A stretch of 46,212 nucleotides of DNA from a virus: positions 1 through 46,212 of IMG/VR virus record IMGVR_UViG_3300035181_000244; one strand, 5' to 3'. Of the stretch, positions 1 through 7,156 are shown piece by piece. How positions within the stretch are numbered: the first letter of the stretch is position 1; each line of letters begins with the position of its first letter. The notes under the pieces were generated by a model, which was not told the origin of the DNA, did not search any database, and was given only the letters and a program-made list of their open reading frames with translations. Both the position numbers and the translations under genes were made by a program.

Positions 1-206
1 TCGTCGTTATCCCACTCCAGAAAATCGTCATAATTATCCTGCCACGGTATTCCGAACGACGGGGCGACCACGTTATGTTCTTCCGCCCACTTTTCCGCTT
101 TTATACGGGCATCTTTCGATGATGTTGCTTGCACAGTTATTTCATGGGCATCAGCCGAGGTAGGGCCATGCTCAATTGTAACGTTCCACTTAGATAAGTT
201 TGTCAT
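1..206 (-). CDS. Hypothetical protein, 3' end outside window
   Basis: The first 68 residues of a small protein are visible; the stop lies beyond base 1. The ATG at 206 overlaps the end of the upstream nucleotidyltransferase gene by 17 nt, so it is probably the last visible member of the early operon started by the promoter at 1079-1107. It is rich in Asp, Glu, Lys and Trp, with an N-terminal segment resembling a small beta/alpha domain (WNVTIEHG, then an Ala/Lys-rich helix). I do not recognise a family. Confidence 0.6.
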   Translation of the reverse strand, partial: MTNLSKWNVTIEHGPTSADAHEITVQATSSKDARIKAEKWAEEHNVVAPSFGIPWQDNYDDFLEWDND

Positions 207-618
207 TTTCTGCCTTAAAGACTCTTGCTCTTAAATTACTTGTTGAAAATCCGTGATTGCGGGAATTGTATACAATTTCATGCCCAGATATGTCATGTCC
301 AGTAAATTCTTTACCTTTCCAATCTGCACCTATAAATCTTTTATCGTATTTAATCGATAATAGTAAATTATATAAATCTTGTTCTGTCTCATATACAATA
401 ATTTCATCAATAAATTTATTAGTGCGTAACTGCATAAATCTTTCGAAAATGCTTTGTATAGGTTTGTTTTTTGTGTCAGGTCGATCTAAAGTAGGATCTG
501 TTTGGAGACCTACTATTAAATAATCACACTGTGTCCGAGCTTCTTCAATCATAAGCATATGACCCGTATGAAAAAGGTCGAAACTTCCGAATGTAATGCC
601 GATTATACCTTTATTCAT
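190..618 (-). CDS. Cytidylyltransferase-like nucleotidyltransferase
   Basis: 142 residues with the hallmarks of the HxGH nucleotidyltransferase superfamily: GSFDLFHTGH at residues 11-20 (catalytic HTGH 17-20) and a C-terminal STSNLR (125-130) matching the ISTTxxR signature. Length and layout fit the TagD/glycerol-3-phosphate cytidylyltransferase branch, enzymes that join CTP or ATP to a small phosphorylated substrate and release pyrophosphate. The substrate cannot be told from sequence; nucleotide cofactor or surface-sugar metabolism are both possible. Its ATG overlaps the stop of the 46-codon gene upstream (ATGA) and follows an AGGA ribosome site, so it is translationally coupled in the early operon. 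Confidence 0.85.
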   Translation of the reverse strand: MNKGIIGITFGSFDLFHTGHMLMIEEARTQCDYLIVGLQTDPTLDRPDTKNKPIQSIFERFMQLRTNKFIDEIIVYETEQDLYNLLLSIKYDKRFIGADWKGKEFTGHDISGHEIVYNSRNHGFSTSNLRARVFKAENDKLI

Positions 619-755
619 GGTCTAGGTCCTGTCGGAAACTGTGGTTGTCCCGGTTTCGGTTGACTCGGGCTTGTAGGCCAGGGCCAAGGTTTAGTATCGG
701 GCGAGTTAGATACCACATGCGGTAATAACTCACTGTCATGTGGTATCTTATTCAT
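615..755 (-). CDS. Small proline-rich protein (46 aa)
   Basis: A 46-residue reading frame that fills the gap between the KTSC gene and the nucleotidyltransferase. It starts 5 nt after the KTSC stop and ends in an ATGA overlap with the next start, which is strong positional support. Thirteen of 46 residues are Pro, concentrated in the second half (PWPWP and SQPKPGQPQFP); there is no signal peptide or membrane segment. Function unknown. A perfect 12-bp inverted repeat lies within its first codons (708-748). Confidence 0.6.
   Translation of the reverse strand: MNKIPHDSELLPHVVSNSPDTKPWPWPTSPSQPKPGQPQFPTGPRP
708..748. repeat. Perfect 12-bp inverted repeat in the proline-rich gene
   Basis: AGATACCACATG (708-719) and CATGTGGTATCT (737-748), 17-bp loop, covering codons 3-16 of the 46-residue gene. 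It can form a hairpin immediately downstream of its start codon. Confidence 0.7.
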
Positions 756-760
756 TCGAA

Positions 761-1015
761 TTACTCTGCTGCTTCGGCAACAAACTTACCTTTAATGCTT
801 GCGGCGAAATACTTACCCTTAGATGCTGCTTCTGTGAAGCCTTTTACAGTTGCATCGTCGACGTTTTTGTAAATGTAAGTGCCACCGTTCTTCAATTTCA
901 GTGCAAGATCGCCAGCTTGGCGTGCAAAAGATTCGATCATGCTACTACCTACTACGGCAGTGAATACTACAGATTTGTCAATTTTAGTCAATTTCTTTGC
1001 GTTTGTGTTTGTCAT
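761..1015 (-). CDS. KTSC-domain protein
   Basis: 84 residues. The stretch from about residue 46 (TYIYKNVDDATVKGF, then AASKGKYFAASIKGKF) matches the KTSC domain, a small beta-rich module common in phages and bacteria whose role is unresolved (it occurs beside nucleic-acid enzymes). It is the first gene after a near-consensus sigma-70 promoter (1079-1107) and has a clear GAGAGAG ribosome site, so it should be made early. The last residues are Ala/Glu-rich. Confidence 0.75.
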   Translation of the reverse strand: MTNTNAKKLTKIDKSVVFTAVVGSSMIESFARQAGDLALKLKNGGTYIYKNVDDATVKGFTEAASKGKYFAASIKGKFVAEAAE

Positions 1016-1078
1016 AATACTCTCTCGGTTATGTTATGTTACGTTATATTGCATCTACTAGTAGCTGCAACTGTTACT

Positions 1079-1107
1079 ATAATACACTGTTATTACATTG
1101 ATGTCAA
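1079..1107 (-). promoter_or_regulatory. Early sigma-70-type promoter for the KTSC operon
   Basis: Minus strand: -35 TTGACA (1107-1102), 17-bp spacer, -10 TATTAT (1084-1079). It starts just after the phosphatase stop and precedes the KTSC gene by about 57 nt of leader. Confidence 0.8.
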
Positions 1108-1118
1108 ATAGTGGTGCA

Positions 1119-1883
1119 TTATTTAAAATCTACAAACCGATCAAATTTAAACTTCTTTCGATCTGTAGTAATTACAGCGCCACTTAAGAATCCGCCCTTA
1201 CCGCAGCCAGTATCCATAAAAATTGCGCGACCGCCTCTACTGTTTGTTACAGTCATTGGCTCTGTTATGGCAACATTATGAATGGGTGCCCTATCATGTC
1301 CAACAAAGACTGTTTTACCCATAGGGATCTCGTCTATCCAACTATACAACCGTACAGGATACCCGTCGTCATACCGTTCGCCGTTTGTCTCACCGTATAA
1401 TGCACGAGAATTTACTCCCTTACTGAATTTTACAGTAGAATCCCACATATGTGGATGACTAGCAGCATGTACCATGATAAAATCACCAAATGTATGAAAC
1501 AAGCTGGTATGCACCGGTGTCTCAAATATTTCAGCATACATTCTTAAAAATTCTGCTTCACGTTTGGGACCGACATCAGCCAATGTGCGTTTTGCATCAA
1601 CAGAAAAGGAAGATGTCTTGCCTTGACTTAAACGATAGAATTTATCATCGTGGTTACCTGGTACAAAACCCGCTGTACCTGCCTTAATAAACGATAACAT
1701 TCCGGAAATCGTCTCATAGGGGAACGATCCACGATCCACCAAGTCACCCAACGACATAAAGAATAAATTATTAGCCGTAGCGAACTCATATGCTGACATA
1801 AAGGTTTTGTAGTCAGCGTGAATATCGCCGAATACTAACATTCCGGCGAAATTGTCTTTTACATGATTTGCTAATGTGCTCAT
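1119..1883 (-). CDS. Calcineurin-like metallophosphatase (Ser/Thr phosphatase / ApaH type)
   Basis: 254 residues with the full metallophosphoesterase motif set: GDIH (19-22), GDLVDRG (46-52), GNHD (76-79), a metal His in MVHA (about 139) and GHD (195-197). This is the PPP/lambda-phosphatase and diadenosine-tetraphosphatase family, two-metal hydrolases of phosphoesters. In phage it could dephosphorylate host proteins or cleave ApnA-type nucleotides; motifs alone do not decide. The spacing to the next gene upstream is 13 nt, so it is probably co-transcribed from the promoter at 2698-2726. Confidence 0.9.
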   Translation of the reverse strand: MSTLANHVKDNFAGMLVFGDIHADYKTFMSAYEFATANNLFFMSLGDLVDRGSFPYETISGMLSFIKAGTAGFVPGNHDDKFYRLSQGKTSSFSVDAKRTLADVGPKREAEFLRMYAEIFETPVHTSLFHTFGDFIMVHAASHPHMWDSTVKFSKGVNSRALYGETNGERYDDGYPVRLYSWIDEIPMGKTVFVGHDRAPIHNVAITEPMTVTNSRGGRAIFMDTGCGKGGFLSGAVITTDRKKFKFDRFVDFK

Positions 1884-1896
1884 TTATTACTTTCTA

Positions 1897-2676
1897 TTAA
1901 GTCCATAGGGATCGGCGAACACGAATTAATCTAATAAGCATTTCTTCGTCTTCCTTCTCCCAGTCTTCTGCTTGTTCATTTATTGCATCCATAGATGCAA
2001 TATACTTCTTATAATCTTCTGCGTCTTTGTCAAAATCAATGTCGAAGAAACCCAAAAATCCCAAACCTTGTTGTTCGTAGTCCGGATGTGTATGTTCTAC
2101 TCGTGCAGGGCGAATCTGTGTCCACCAAATATACAATAACTTTATTTCCCGTGCTGTTATAGCTTGGTGATCGCTACGTTCATTCGGAGGTAAAGCAGGA
2201 TCATCTAATGTTGCTGCCCAATCTAAATGTTGAATTCCTAAATCTGGTCGTCTAAATTTATAAAATGTGCGATAGAACGGCATGTGCTTTTCGAACCACG
2301 ATGCAGACTTGTATTCGTCAGACCAACTATATGTTCGCCATGCTTGTTCAACTTCGATAAAGTCTTTTAACATATTAAAATTAACATGTAACATCAATTT
2401 GTCAATAGAATGATAATTTGGCTCTAATCCTGTACTAACTATATGATATCTATCATAGGTACGATAACGAATCCAGTTACTTACTGCTTCGTATTTCCAT
2501 TGTATAGGATATACACAGATTTTCTTAAAATCATTATCGATCCAGTGTCGAATTGGAGCTCGTTCTTTAAATTCTTTGTCAAAAAGACGCCAACCTTTAG
2601 ACGACATAGCGCCCGGTGGATTATAATTCATCCACGCTTTAAATTTTCTTACTGATTTTTTAAATTGTTTATACAT
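1897..2676 (-). CDS. Conserved phage protein of unknown function
   Basis: 259 residues, aromatic-rich and soluble-looking (RYHIVSTGLEPNYHS, then LMLHVNFNMLKDFIEVE). I recognise the general pattern, a YH...DTLMLHxNFxLLxDFVE-like core, from uncharacterised proteins of large phages, but no function is known to me. The C-terminus is a charged helix (EQAEDWEKEDEEMLIRLIR). It is the first gene after a near-consensus promoter whose predicted start is about 15 nt before the ATG. Confidence 0.75.
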   Translation of the reverse strand: MYKQFKKSVRKFKAWMNYNPPGAMSSKGWRLFDKEFKERAPIRHWIDNDFKKICVYPIQWKYEAVSNWIRYRTYDRYHIVSTGLEPNYHSIDKLMLHVNFNMLKDFIEVEQAWRTYSWSDEYKSASWFEKHMPFYRTFYKFRRPDLGIQHLDWAATLDDPALPPNERSDHQAITAREIKLLYIWWTQIRPARVEHTHPDYEQQGLGFLGFFDIDFDKDAEDYKKYIASMDAINEQAEDWEKEDEEMLIRLIRVRRSLWT

Positions 2677-2726
2677 TTGACAGTCCGGTTATGACGTATA
2701 ATACTATGTAATAGCAGGACTGTCAA
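2677..2726. repeat. Inverted repeat spanning a promoter
   Basis: Perfect 10-bp arms TTGACAGTCC (2677-2686) and GGACTGTCAA (2717-2726), 30 bp apart. The right arm contains the -35 box of the minus-strand promoter; the left arm abuts the start codon at 2676. The geometry suggests an operator bound by a dimer, or a duplicated recognition element. Confidence 0.6.
2698..2726 (-). promoter_or_regulatory. Early sigma-70-type promoter
   Basis: Minus strand -35 TTGACA (2726-2721), 17-bp spacer, -10 TATTAT (2703-2698). It drives the 259-residue gene and probably the phosphatase after it. Confidence 0.8.
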
Positions 2727-2741
2727 TGTTTATTGGCAGGA

Positions 2742-2939
2742 TTAATGCGGGGTGTTTGCTTTAGAGATAAAACCGTTCATCTTTTCTGCTTCTGAGATAA
2801 TTTCCTCTGTTGTAGGAGAAGTCTTGCCTGCAGCTAATACAGCTCTAGCTGAATGCTGATTTTCTAAGATAGTCTGAGCAAGTTGTAGAAGTTCGAGTCG
2901 AATTTCATAAGGTGTTTTTGGTGTAGTGCGTGGTGTCAT
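2742..2939 (-). CDS. Small conserved phage protein (65 aa)
   Basis: 65 residues; ATG preceded by TGGAAATAAC. PYEIRLELLQLAQ near the N-terminus and PTTEEIISEAEKMNGFIS near the C-terminus match a widespread family of small T4-like-phage proteins with two predicted helices joined by a variable linker. No function is established to my knowledge. It lies 15 nt after the Sm-like gene, in the same transcription unit. Confidence 0.7.
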   Translation of the reverse strand: MTPRTTPKTPYEIRLELLQLAQTILENQHSARAVLAAGKTSPTTEEIISEAEKMNGFISKANTPH

Positions 2940-2954
2940 GTTATTTCCAGTGTG

Positions 2955-3260
2955 TTAGGTTATGATCGAACTCTTTTGTGGTAAAGCAATGCCCGTAGTA
3001 ATACTTTCGTATTGAGTTATTAATTTCGGGTCGGGTGTGGCAGAAATTATAGGTTTAGGAATATTTATTGTCTTATCTATATCGGCCATCATTAATAATG
3101 GTGCAAACTGCCAACCCTCTTTTGTAGGAACCATACATAAAGGATTTTTAACAGTAAAAGAATCGGTCGATTCTTCTACCACCTTAGTAATAATTTCTTC
3201 ACCTGTAACTAATTTAAGTATTGCTACATACGGTACTTCTTTTTGTTTTTGTGTTAACAT
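2955..3260 (-). CDS. Small beta-rich phage protein, possibly Sm-like
   Basis: 101 residues from the ATG at 3260, which has a clear AAGGA site 7 nt upstream; an in-frame GTG 33 nt further up lacks one. The pattern VAILKLVTGEEIITKV, then SFTVKNPLCMVP, then FAPLLMMAD is typical of phage proteins described as Sm/LSm-like (a small five-strand barrel, known elsewhere to bind RNA). The Sm assignment is by resemblance of strand pattern only. Cotranscribed with the 65-residue gene, following the ribonucleotide reductase. Confidence 0.6.
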   Translation of the reverse strand: MLTQKQKEVPYVAILKLVTGEEIITKVVEESTDSFTVKNPLCMVPTKEGWQFAPLLMMADIDKTINIPKPIISATPDPKLITQYESITTGIALPQKSSIIT

Positions 3261-3284
3261 ATGTGTCCTTTGTTTATTTTGTTT

Positions 3285-3313
3285 ACTATACACAACTTTA
3301 CTGTAAAAAGCAA
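3285..3313 (-). promoter_or_regulatory. Putative early promoter
   Basis: Minus strand TTGCTT (3313-3308), 17-bp spacer, TATAGT (3290-3285), in the short gap after the ribonucleotide reductase stop. Weaker than the other early sites. Confidence 0.45.
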
Positions 3314-3321
3314 CTACTCGA

Positions 3322-5211
3322 TTAAATTTCGCAATTTCCGGCAGTGCAGGCCAGTGTTTGTGCGCCTTCTACATTATCATCTAACTCGACAATAGCATCC
3401 CAGTCGATGTTTGAAGGCATCTTAGCTAAAAATGCTTCGTATTCTGCCTTAGTGCAATCTTCATACGGTGCTTGTTTGTAATTTCCACCGTCGTATGGTA
3501 AAAATGATACACCCGACATCTCATCAAAATGTTCCCAAACAAATGCACCTACTGCCGGCCATTCTGTTTCATTTACCGAAATAGTAACCGACGGTTTATG
3601 TTCACAATAATGACGCTGATATACTAACCATAGATTTAAATGTTGAATAGCGGTAAGGTCCGACCGTAAAACTGCTCCGTCTGGTGCTTTCTTTGGGAAA
3701 GTAAATACCATCGTGCTACCAGGTTTCATTACATCTGGTTCGCAAGGCACACCTGCTGCCATCATAGCTTTAGTTAACGGATCTTTTAAGTCACCGCGAA
3801 CACGACGATAGTAATATGCAGCATGTCGTGGATGAATTCCGCTTGCCGTATCAGTCAATTGCGATACTGTGCCCGATGGTTTAACTGCTGTGATAGATGC
3901 AGATACAGGAATACCTAATATTGCCGCTAATTCAGCATTAACATCAATTGTTAATGAGCGTAATTCTTCTAATCGCCCAGGCAATTCCACATCAGTATGG
4001 TCATTTAATAGCGAATTATCCATAATGCCTGTCATAGATACACCTAACAAACGTTCCTGTTCGGTATTATCGCGCCAGATCTTACGCAAGTATGGAAAAT
4101 GTGTAAGTGTAGATTGAAATGTTCCTAAAATCGCAGCAATACGAGCTTTACGTAGTAAATCTTCTTGTGTATCAGTAGCACGAACAATAATCTCTGTTAA
4201 ATTACAGAATTGATAAGGACGTAAGATAATCTCTGCACACGGATTGGTTCCGAACTCGAAATCCGGATTACGACGACCGTTAATCTTTACAATATTCTTT
4301 GCAGCTTCACGATTAAAAATTCCACGTTCGCCCGATTTTGATTCATACAAAGATGACCATTCTTGCATGAAAATACCTACGTCCGGGCGTTCTGTGTGAC
4401 ATGCACTGTTATTAGCTAATGCTCGTTGTCCTTGAGTCTCCCACCATGCACCGGATTTAGCATTACGCATACGGTCATCGGATAAATTCGACAAAGAGAT
4501 CATTGCAGAACGACGAACACCACCCACAACTACCACTTCGCCTACTTTACACATGATATCGTGGCACTCTAACGAGTTAAGTTTGCGTCCTTGTGCATTT
4601 TTGAAGATTTTTATTACAAATTTGAATAATTCGACTAATGGTTCCGGTCCCGAGGCACGGCCGCCAAATGTTTTCAGCCTTGCTCCTGACACACGAACTT
4701 TACTAACGTCCCATGTTGGTGCTTCACCCGAATAAAGCAATGATATAACTTGGCGGAATGCTTTCGCCCAACCTTCCTTGCTATCTGATACGACTACAAC
4801 AGTTTCACTATCATAAATTCTTTCAGGTACTTCCGGTAATTTAGCAATATACTGACGTTCTACACTAAAACCTACACCCGTACCGCACAATAAGATGAAC
4901 ATTGCTTCATCAAATGCTTTAGGGTCATCGATAGGAAGGTAGGAACAGTTGTATCCAGCTGTATTATCGCGTTCAAGTGCTCTACCTGATGTCATTAAGG
5001 CGCGCATCGATGGCATAACTTCGAACTTAGTAACCGCTGTCTGTAATTCCGACCTAAGCGAGTCCGATAATGTATAGTTATGTTTCTGGAATAGATGATT
5101 TTCTAAGAAATCAAAATAACGATGGACAGTTTCGTCCCAGTTCTCCCGACGCTTCTTAGCATCTATATATCGTGCGTATCTACTCTTTGCAATGTATGTT
5201 TCGTATATCAT
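3322..5211 (-). CDS. nrdJ: Adenosylcobalamin-dependent ribonucleoside-triphosphate reductase (class II, monomeric)
   Basis: 629 residues from the ATG at 5211, chosen because GGAGAAAAT precedes it; an upstream ATG 30 nt earlier has no such site. It reduces ribonucleotides to deoxyribonucleotides using B12. Visible: NPCAE at 323-327 (radical Cys325 and Glu327), the redox pair Cys89 (YNCSY) and Cys336 (FCNLTE), CGTGVGFSVE (109-118), PSGTVSQLTDTASGIHPRH, and the C-terminal dithiol CTAGNC that reloads the active site. It is shorter than the roughly 740-residue Lactobacillus enzyme. T4 itself uses a class I enzyme. No NrdA/NrdB pair is seen in the window. It needs cobalamin from the host. Confidence 0.92.
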   Translation of the reverse strand: MIYETYIAKSRYARYIDAKKRRENWDETVHRYFDFLENHLFQKHNYTLSDSLRSELQTAVTKFEVMPSMRALMTSGRALERDNTAGYNCSYLPIDDPKAFDEAMFILLCGTGVGFSVERQYIAKLPEVPERIYDSETVVVVSDSKEGWAKAFRQVISLLYSGEAPTWDVSKVRVSGARLKTFGGRASGPEPLVELFKFVIKIFKNAQGRKLNSLECHDIMCKVGEVVVVGGVRRSAMISLSNLSDDRMRNAKSGAWWETQGQRALANNSACHTERPDVGIFMQEWSSLYESKSGERGIFNREAAKNIVKINGRRNPDFEFGTNPCAEIILRPYQFCNLTEIIVRATDTQEDLLRKARIAAILGTFQSTLTHFPYLRKIWRDNTEQERLLGVSMTGIMDNSLLNDHTDVELPGRLEELRSLTIDVNAELAAILGIPVSASITAVKPSGTVSQLTDTASGIHPRHAAYYYRRVRGDLKDPLTKAMMAAGVPCEPDVMKPGSTMVFTFPKKAPDGAVLRSDLTAIQHLNLWLVYQRHYCEHKPSVTISVNETEWPAVGAFVWEHFDEMSGVSFLPYDGGNYKQAPYEDCTKAEYEAFLAKMPSNIDWDAIVELDDNVEGAQTLACTAGNCEI

Positions 5212-5273
5212 ATTTTCTCCGATGATTATGTATAGAAGCAAGTACCTAACTGTGCTTGTTTCCGATTTGTGTT

Positions 5274-5711
5274 TTATTTTATTTTTTTGATTTCAGTGCT
5301 TGTATATCTTTGTAATACTTCGAAAGTATCATGTATGTCTGTGTAGTTACTAACATGGCCTAATTCAAAATTCAGGATGAATTGATCATCTATGATAGGT
5401 AATAAATGTATTTTGTGTCCGTATTGCACTAATAATAATTCGACATTATGTGGTGCAGGTAACAGTGTTAATGTGTAAAACATTAATAAACTAACCGAAC
5501 TTATACAAAACGAATCGTTATACAATATTTCCCACGGTGTCGGCCATTCTGCAGGGCTGTAATAATCTAATGTGCGTGGGCCAATTGGCGTCTTAGAACA
5601 AAACTTTGCTACTTCTGTTAATTGTTCTTCACGAGACATCGTTGTAATGTCATCACGGAACTTCTTCCACAGGTGTAGACGCTCATCACTGGATAATGTA
5701 TACCAAATCAT
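5274..5711 (-). CDS. Conserved phage protein of unknown function
   Basis: 145 residues. The segment PIGPRTLDYYSPAEWPTPWEILYND, with FCISSVSLLMFYTL after it and a C-terminal IIDDQFILNFELGHVSNY, is a pattern I associate with an uncharacterised family in large myophages. Conserved Trp-Pro-x-Pro-Trp and the Cys at the start of a helix (FCISS) could be structural or catalytic, as in cysteine-protease or transglutaminase folds, but that is conjecture. It follows the fibre-like gene by 11 nt. Confidence 0.65.
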   Translation of the reverse strand: MIWYTLSSDERLHLWKKFRDDITTMSREEQLTEVAKFCSKTPIGPRTLDYYSPAEWPTPWEILYNDSFCISSVSLLMFYTLTLLPAPHNVELLLVQYGHKIHLLPIIDDQFILNFELGHVSNYTDIHDTFEVLQRYTSTEIKKIK

Positions 5712-5722
5712 GATCTATATTC

Positions 5723-6430
5723 TTAAAATGGTAGCCAGGTGACTGTGTTAGTGTTAAAAATTATATCAGTAGGAAAATCATGTTTATACCATACCTCTAT
5801 CTTAGATCCATTGTAGAATGCATTAAAACTAAGACTAAATATCGGCATTAAACTTATTTCTGTTCCTGTGTCTGTAATCGATACAGGATTGAATGGTGGA
5901 AATGGTAACGGAATAACAGGTGGCACAAGTGGCGGGACGATTGCCGTAATTTGTAACACACCGTTTCTAGAAAACTTAGTTCCTAATGCATTCGGTGCAA
6001 TAGCATCAGTTGCGTCAGTTGCGTCATATAAAATCGTAAAGAACGCGGTGCTATTATATTCGAGCGTAACAGTTGTTGGCCCAGGAATAACTTTAGTAAC
6101 TGGAACAAATGAACCGGAAGGCGGTAATATCCATGTCGACGGATCTAAGAATTCACCGTCAAGTGATACACCTGCTAATTCGATAAATTCGCCACCTGTA
6201 TTACCTAAGAATATCTTCCTAGTATTAGTACATAATGCCAGTTCGCCCGGTAACAATACATTTGGGTAATTTACTGAATTAAAGTCGGGGAAGGTTCCAT
6301 ATCCACCGATACCGGTATATCCATGTGGATATATACTATTAGGTCCTGCAGGATTAAATACAAGTCCGTCAAATTGGTCCTGTCTTCCGCGACGATTCTG
6401 AATTCTTGAAACTATTACTGGTGTTGACAT
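5723..6430 (-). CDS. Tail-fibre / virion protein with Mtd-like N-terminal motif
   Basis: 235 residues, AGAGGAATTAAA ribosome site. The N-terminus RIQNRRG (9-15) followed by LPGELALCTNTRKIFLGN (60-77) matches the RIQxRRG...GELGxxTDTxxxxIG motif at the start of many phage fibres and the Bordetella-phage Mtd-type proteins. The rest is Pro/Thr/Ile-rich beta structure (VPPLVPPVIPLPFPPF), as in fibre shafts. Probably part of host recognition or a head/tail spike; which organelle is unclear. No late box is found immediately upstream. Confidence 0.7.
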   Translation of the reverse strand: MSTPVIVSRIQNRRGRQDQFDGLVFNPAGPNSIYPHGYTGIGGYGTFPDFNSVNYPNVLLPGELALCTNTRKIFLGNTGGEFIELAGVSLDGEFLDPSTWILPPSGSFVPVTKVIPGPTTVTLEYNSTAFFTILYDATDATDAIAPNALGTKFSRNGVLQITAIVPPLVPPVIPLPFPPFNPVSITDTGTEISLMPIFSLSFNAFYNGSKIEVWYKHDFPTDIIFNTNTVTWLPF

Positions 6431-6451
6431 TTTAATTCCTCTGTGATGTAT

Positions 6452-7117
6452 TTAGCATTGGCCAAATCGTTCATAATAATCGCATACTTTATTTGCCCAA
6501 AGTGTTTCGTAATGAGTAAACTCGTCGCCTTCGATTATAAATTCTTGATATTTAGCATCTCGAGTTGCAATCATGATCACACCTCGGTTTATGTTAGAGC
6601 CATACATCTCGTTATGTGAAAGAGCATAGGCTGCTAACTGCATACAGTAGTCTTCAACCCACTCTCGCTTCTTTTCTTTAATACTATTCTTAAAATCCAT
6701 TATAGACGGTATACCGTTATGTAATCCGACTAAGTCCGTTGTACCTGCATATAATTCTGTTGAATATAAAGCTACTTCTGTTCCCCATACCTCATTTACA
6801 TTGCATAATCCCTTCTTAATAATGACATTAGCAAGCGCCTGATCCATAAATGACCCAGACATAGGTTTACCTAGTATGTAATTTTCTAAGTTATTGTGCA
6901 TACCACTACCTAACTTAGACGATTCATTAACAATTCTAGTAGCCTCAACCTCGCCGACATTCTCTTTCCATTTAATTAAGAAAGACTTATCACCCATTTT
7001 GCTAAGGATTGTTGTTACACTGGGAAGTGGGCGACTTTCACCGACTATATATCTTCTACCATGCTCGGTAGTGATTCTTTCTAGCGGTTTATAGTCGTAT
7101 TGTTGTTTTATAAGCAT
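6452..7117 (-). CDS. PD-(D/E)XK nuclease (Cas4/RecB-like exonuclease family)
   Basis: 221 residues. LPSVTTILSKM near the N-terminus, GSGMHNNLENYI (70-81, with His74), Glu114, Asp128 in AGTTDLV, the DFK core (Asp141-x-Lys143) and Gln160 in the MQLAAYAL helix give the RecB-type H...E...D...DxK...Q arrangement of Mg-dependent phage exonucleases. It is likely involved in host DNA turnover or recombination-dependent replication. The ATG lies exactly 7 nt past the -10 box of a good promoter and no Shine-Dalgarno is visible, so the mRNA may be leaderless. Confidence 0.85.
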   Translation of the reverse strand: MLIKQQYDYKPLERITTEHGRRYIVGESRPLPSVTTILSKMGDKSFLIKWKENVGEVEATRIVNESSKLGSGMHNNLENYILGKPMSGSFMDQALANVIIKKGLCNVNEVWGTEVALYSTELYAGTTDLVGLHNGIPSIMDFKNSIKEKKREWVEDYCMQLAAYALSHNEMYGSNINRGVIMIATRDAKYQEFIIEGDEFTHYETLWANKVCDYYERFGQC

Positions 7118-7123
7118 TCACAC

Positions 7124-7153
7124 AGTGTAACACTAAGAGTATCACAAAGTCAA
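7124..7153 (-). promoter_or_regulatory. Early promoter, predicted start at the exonuclease ATG
   Basis: Minus strand -35 TTGACT (7153-7148), 18-bp spacer, -10 TACACT (7129-7124), then 6 nt and the ATG at 7117. The -10 sits in a small palindrome, AGTGTAACACT (7124-7134). Confidence 0.6.
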
Positions 7154-7156
7154 CAC

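Noticed and set aside
740-1111. 123-codon plus-strand frame
   Set aside because: It is antisense to the KTSC gene and the early promoter; it is Cys/Phe-rich with no ribosome site.
2678-2702. TTGACA and TATAAT on the plus strand
   Set aside because: The spacer is 14 bp, too short for a sigma-70 promoter, and no plus-strand gene follows; it arises from the inverted repeat.
5212-5273. AAGCA/TGCTT inverted element before the reductase
   Set aside because: Only 5-bp arms; -10-like TATACA has no fitting -35.
5868-6269. 133-codon plus-strand frame
   Set aside because: Antisense shadow of the fibre-like gene with no ribosome site.
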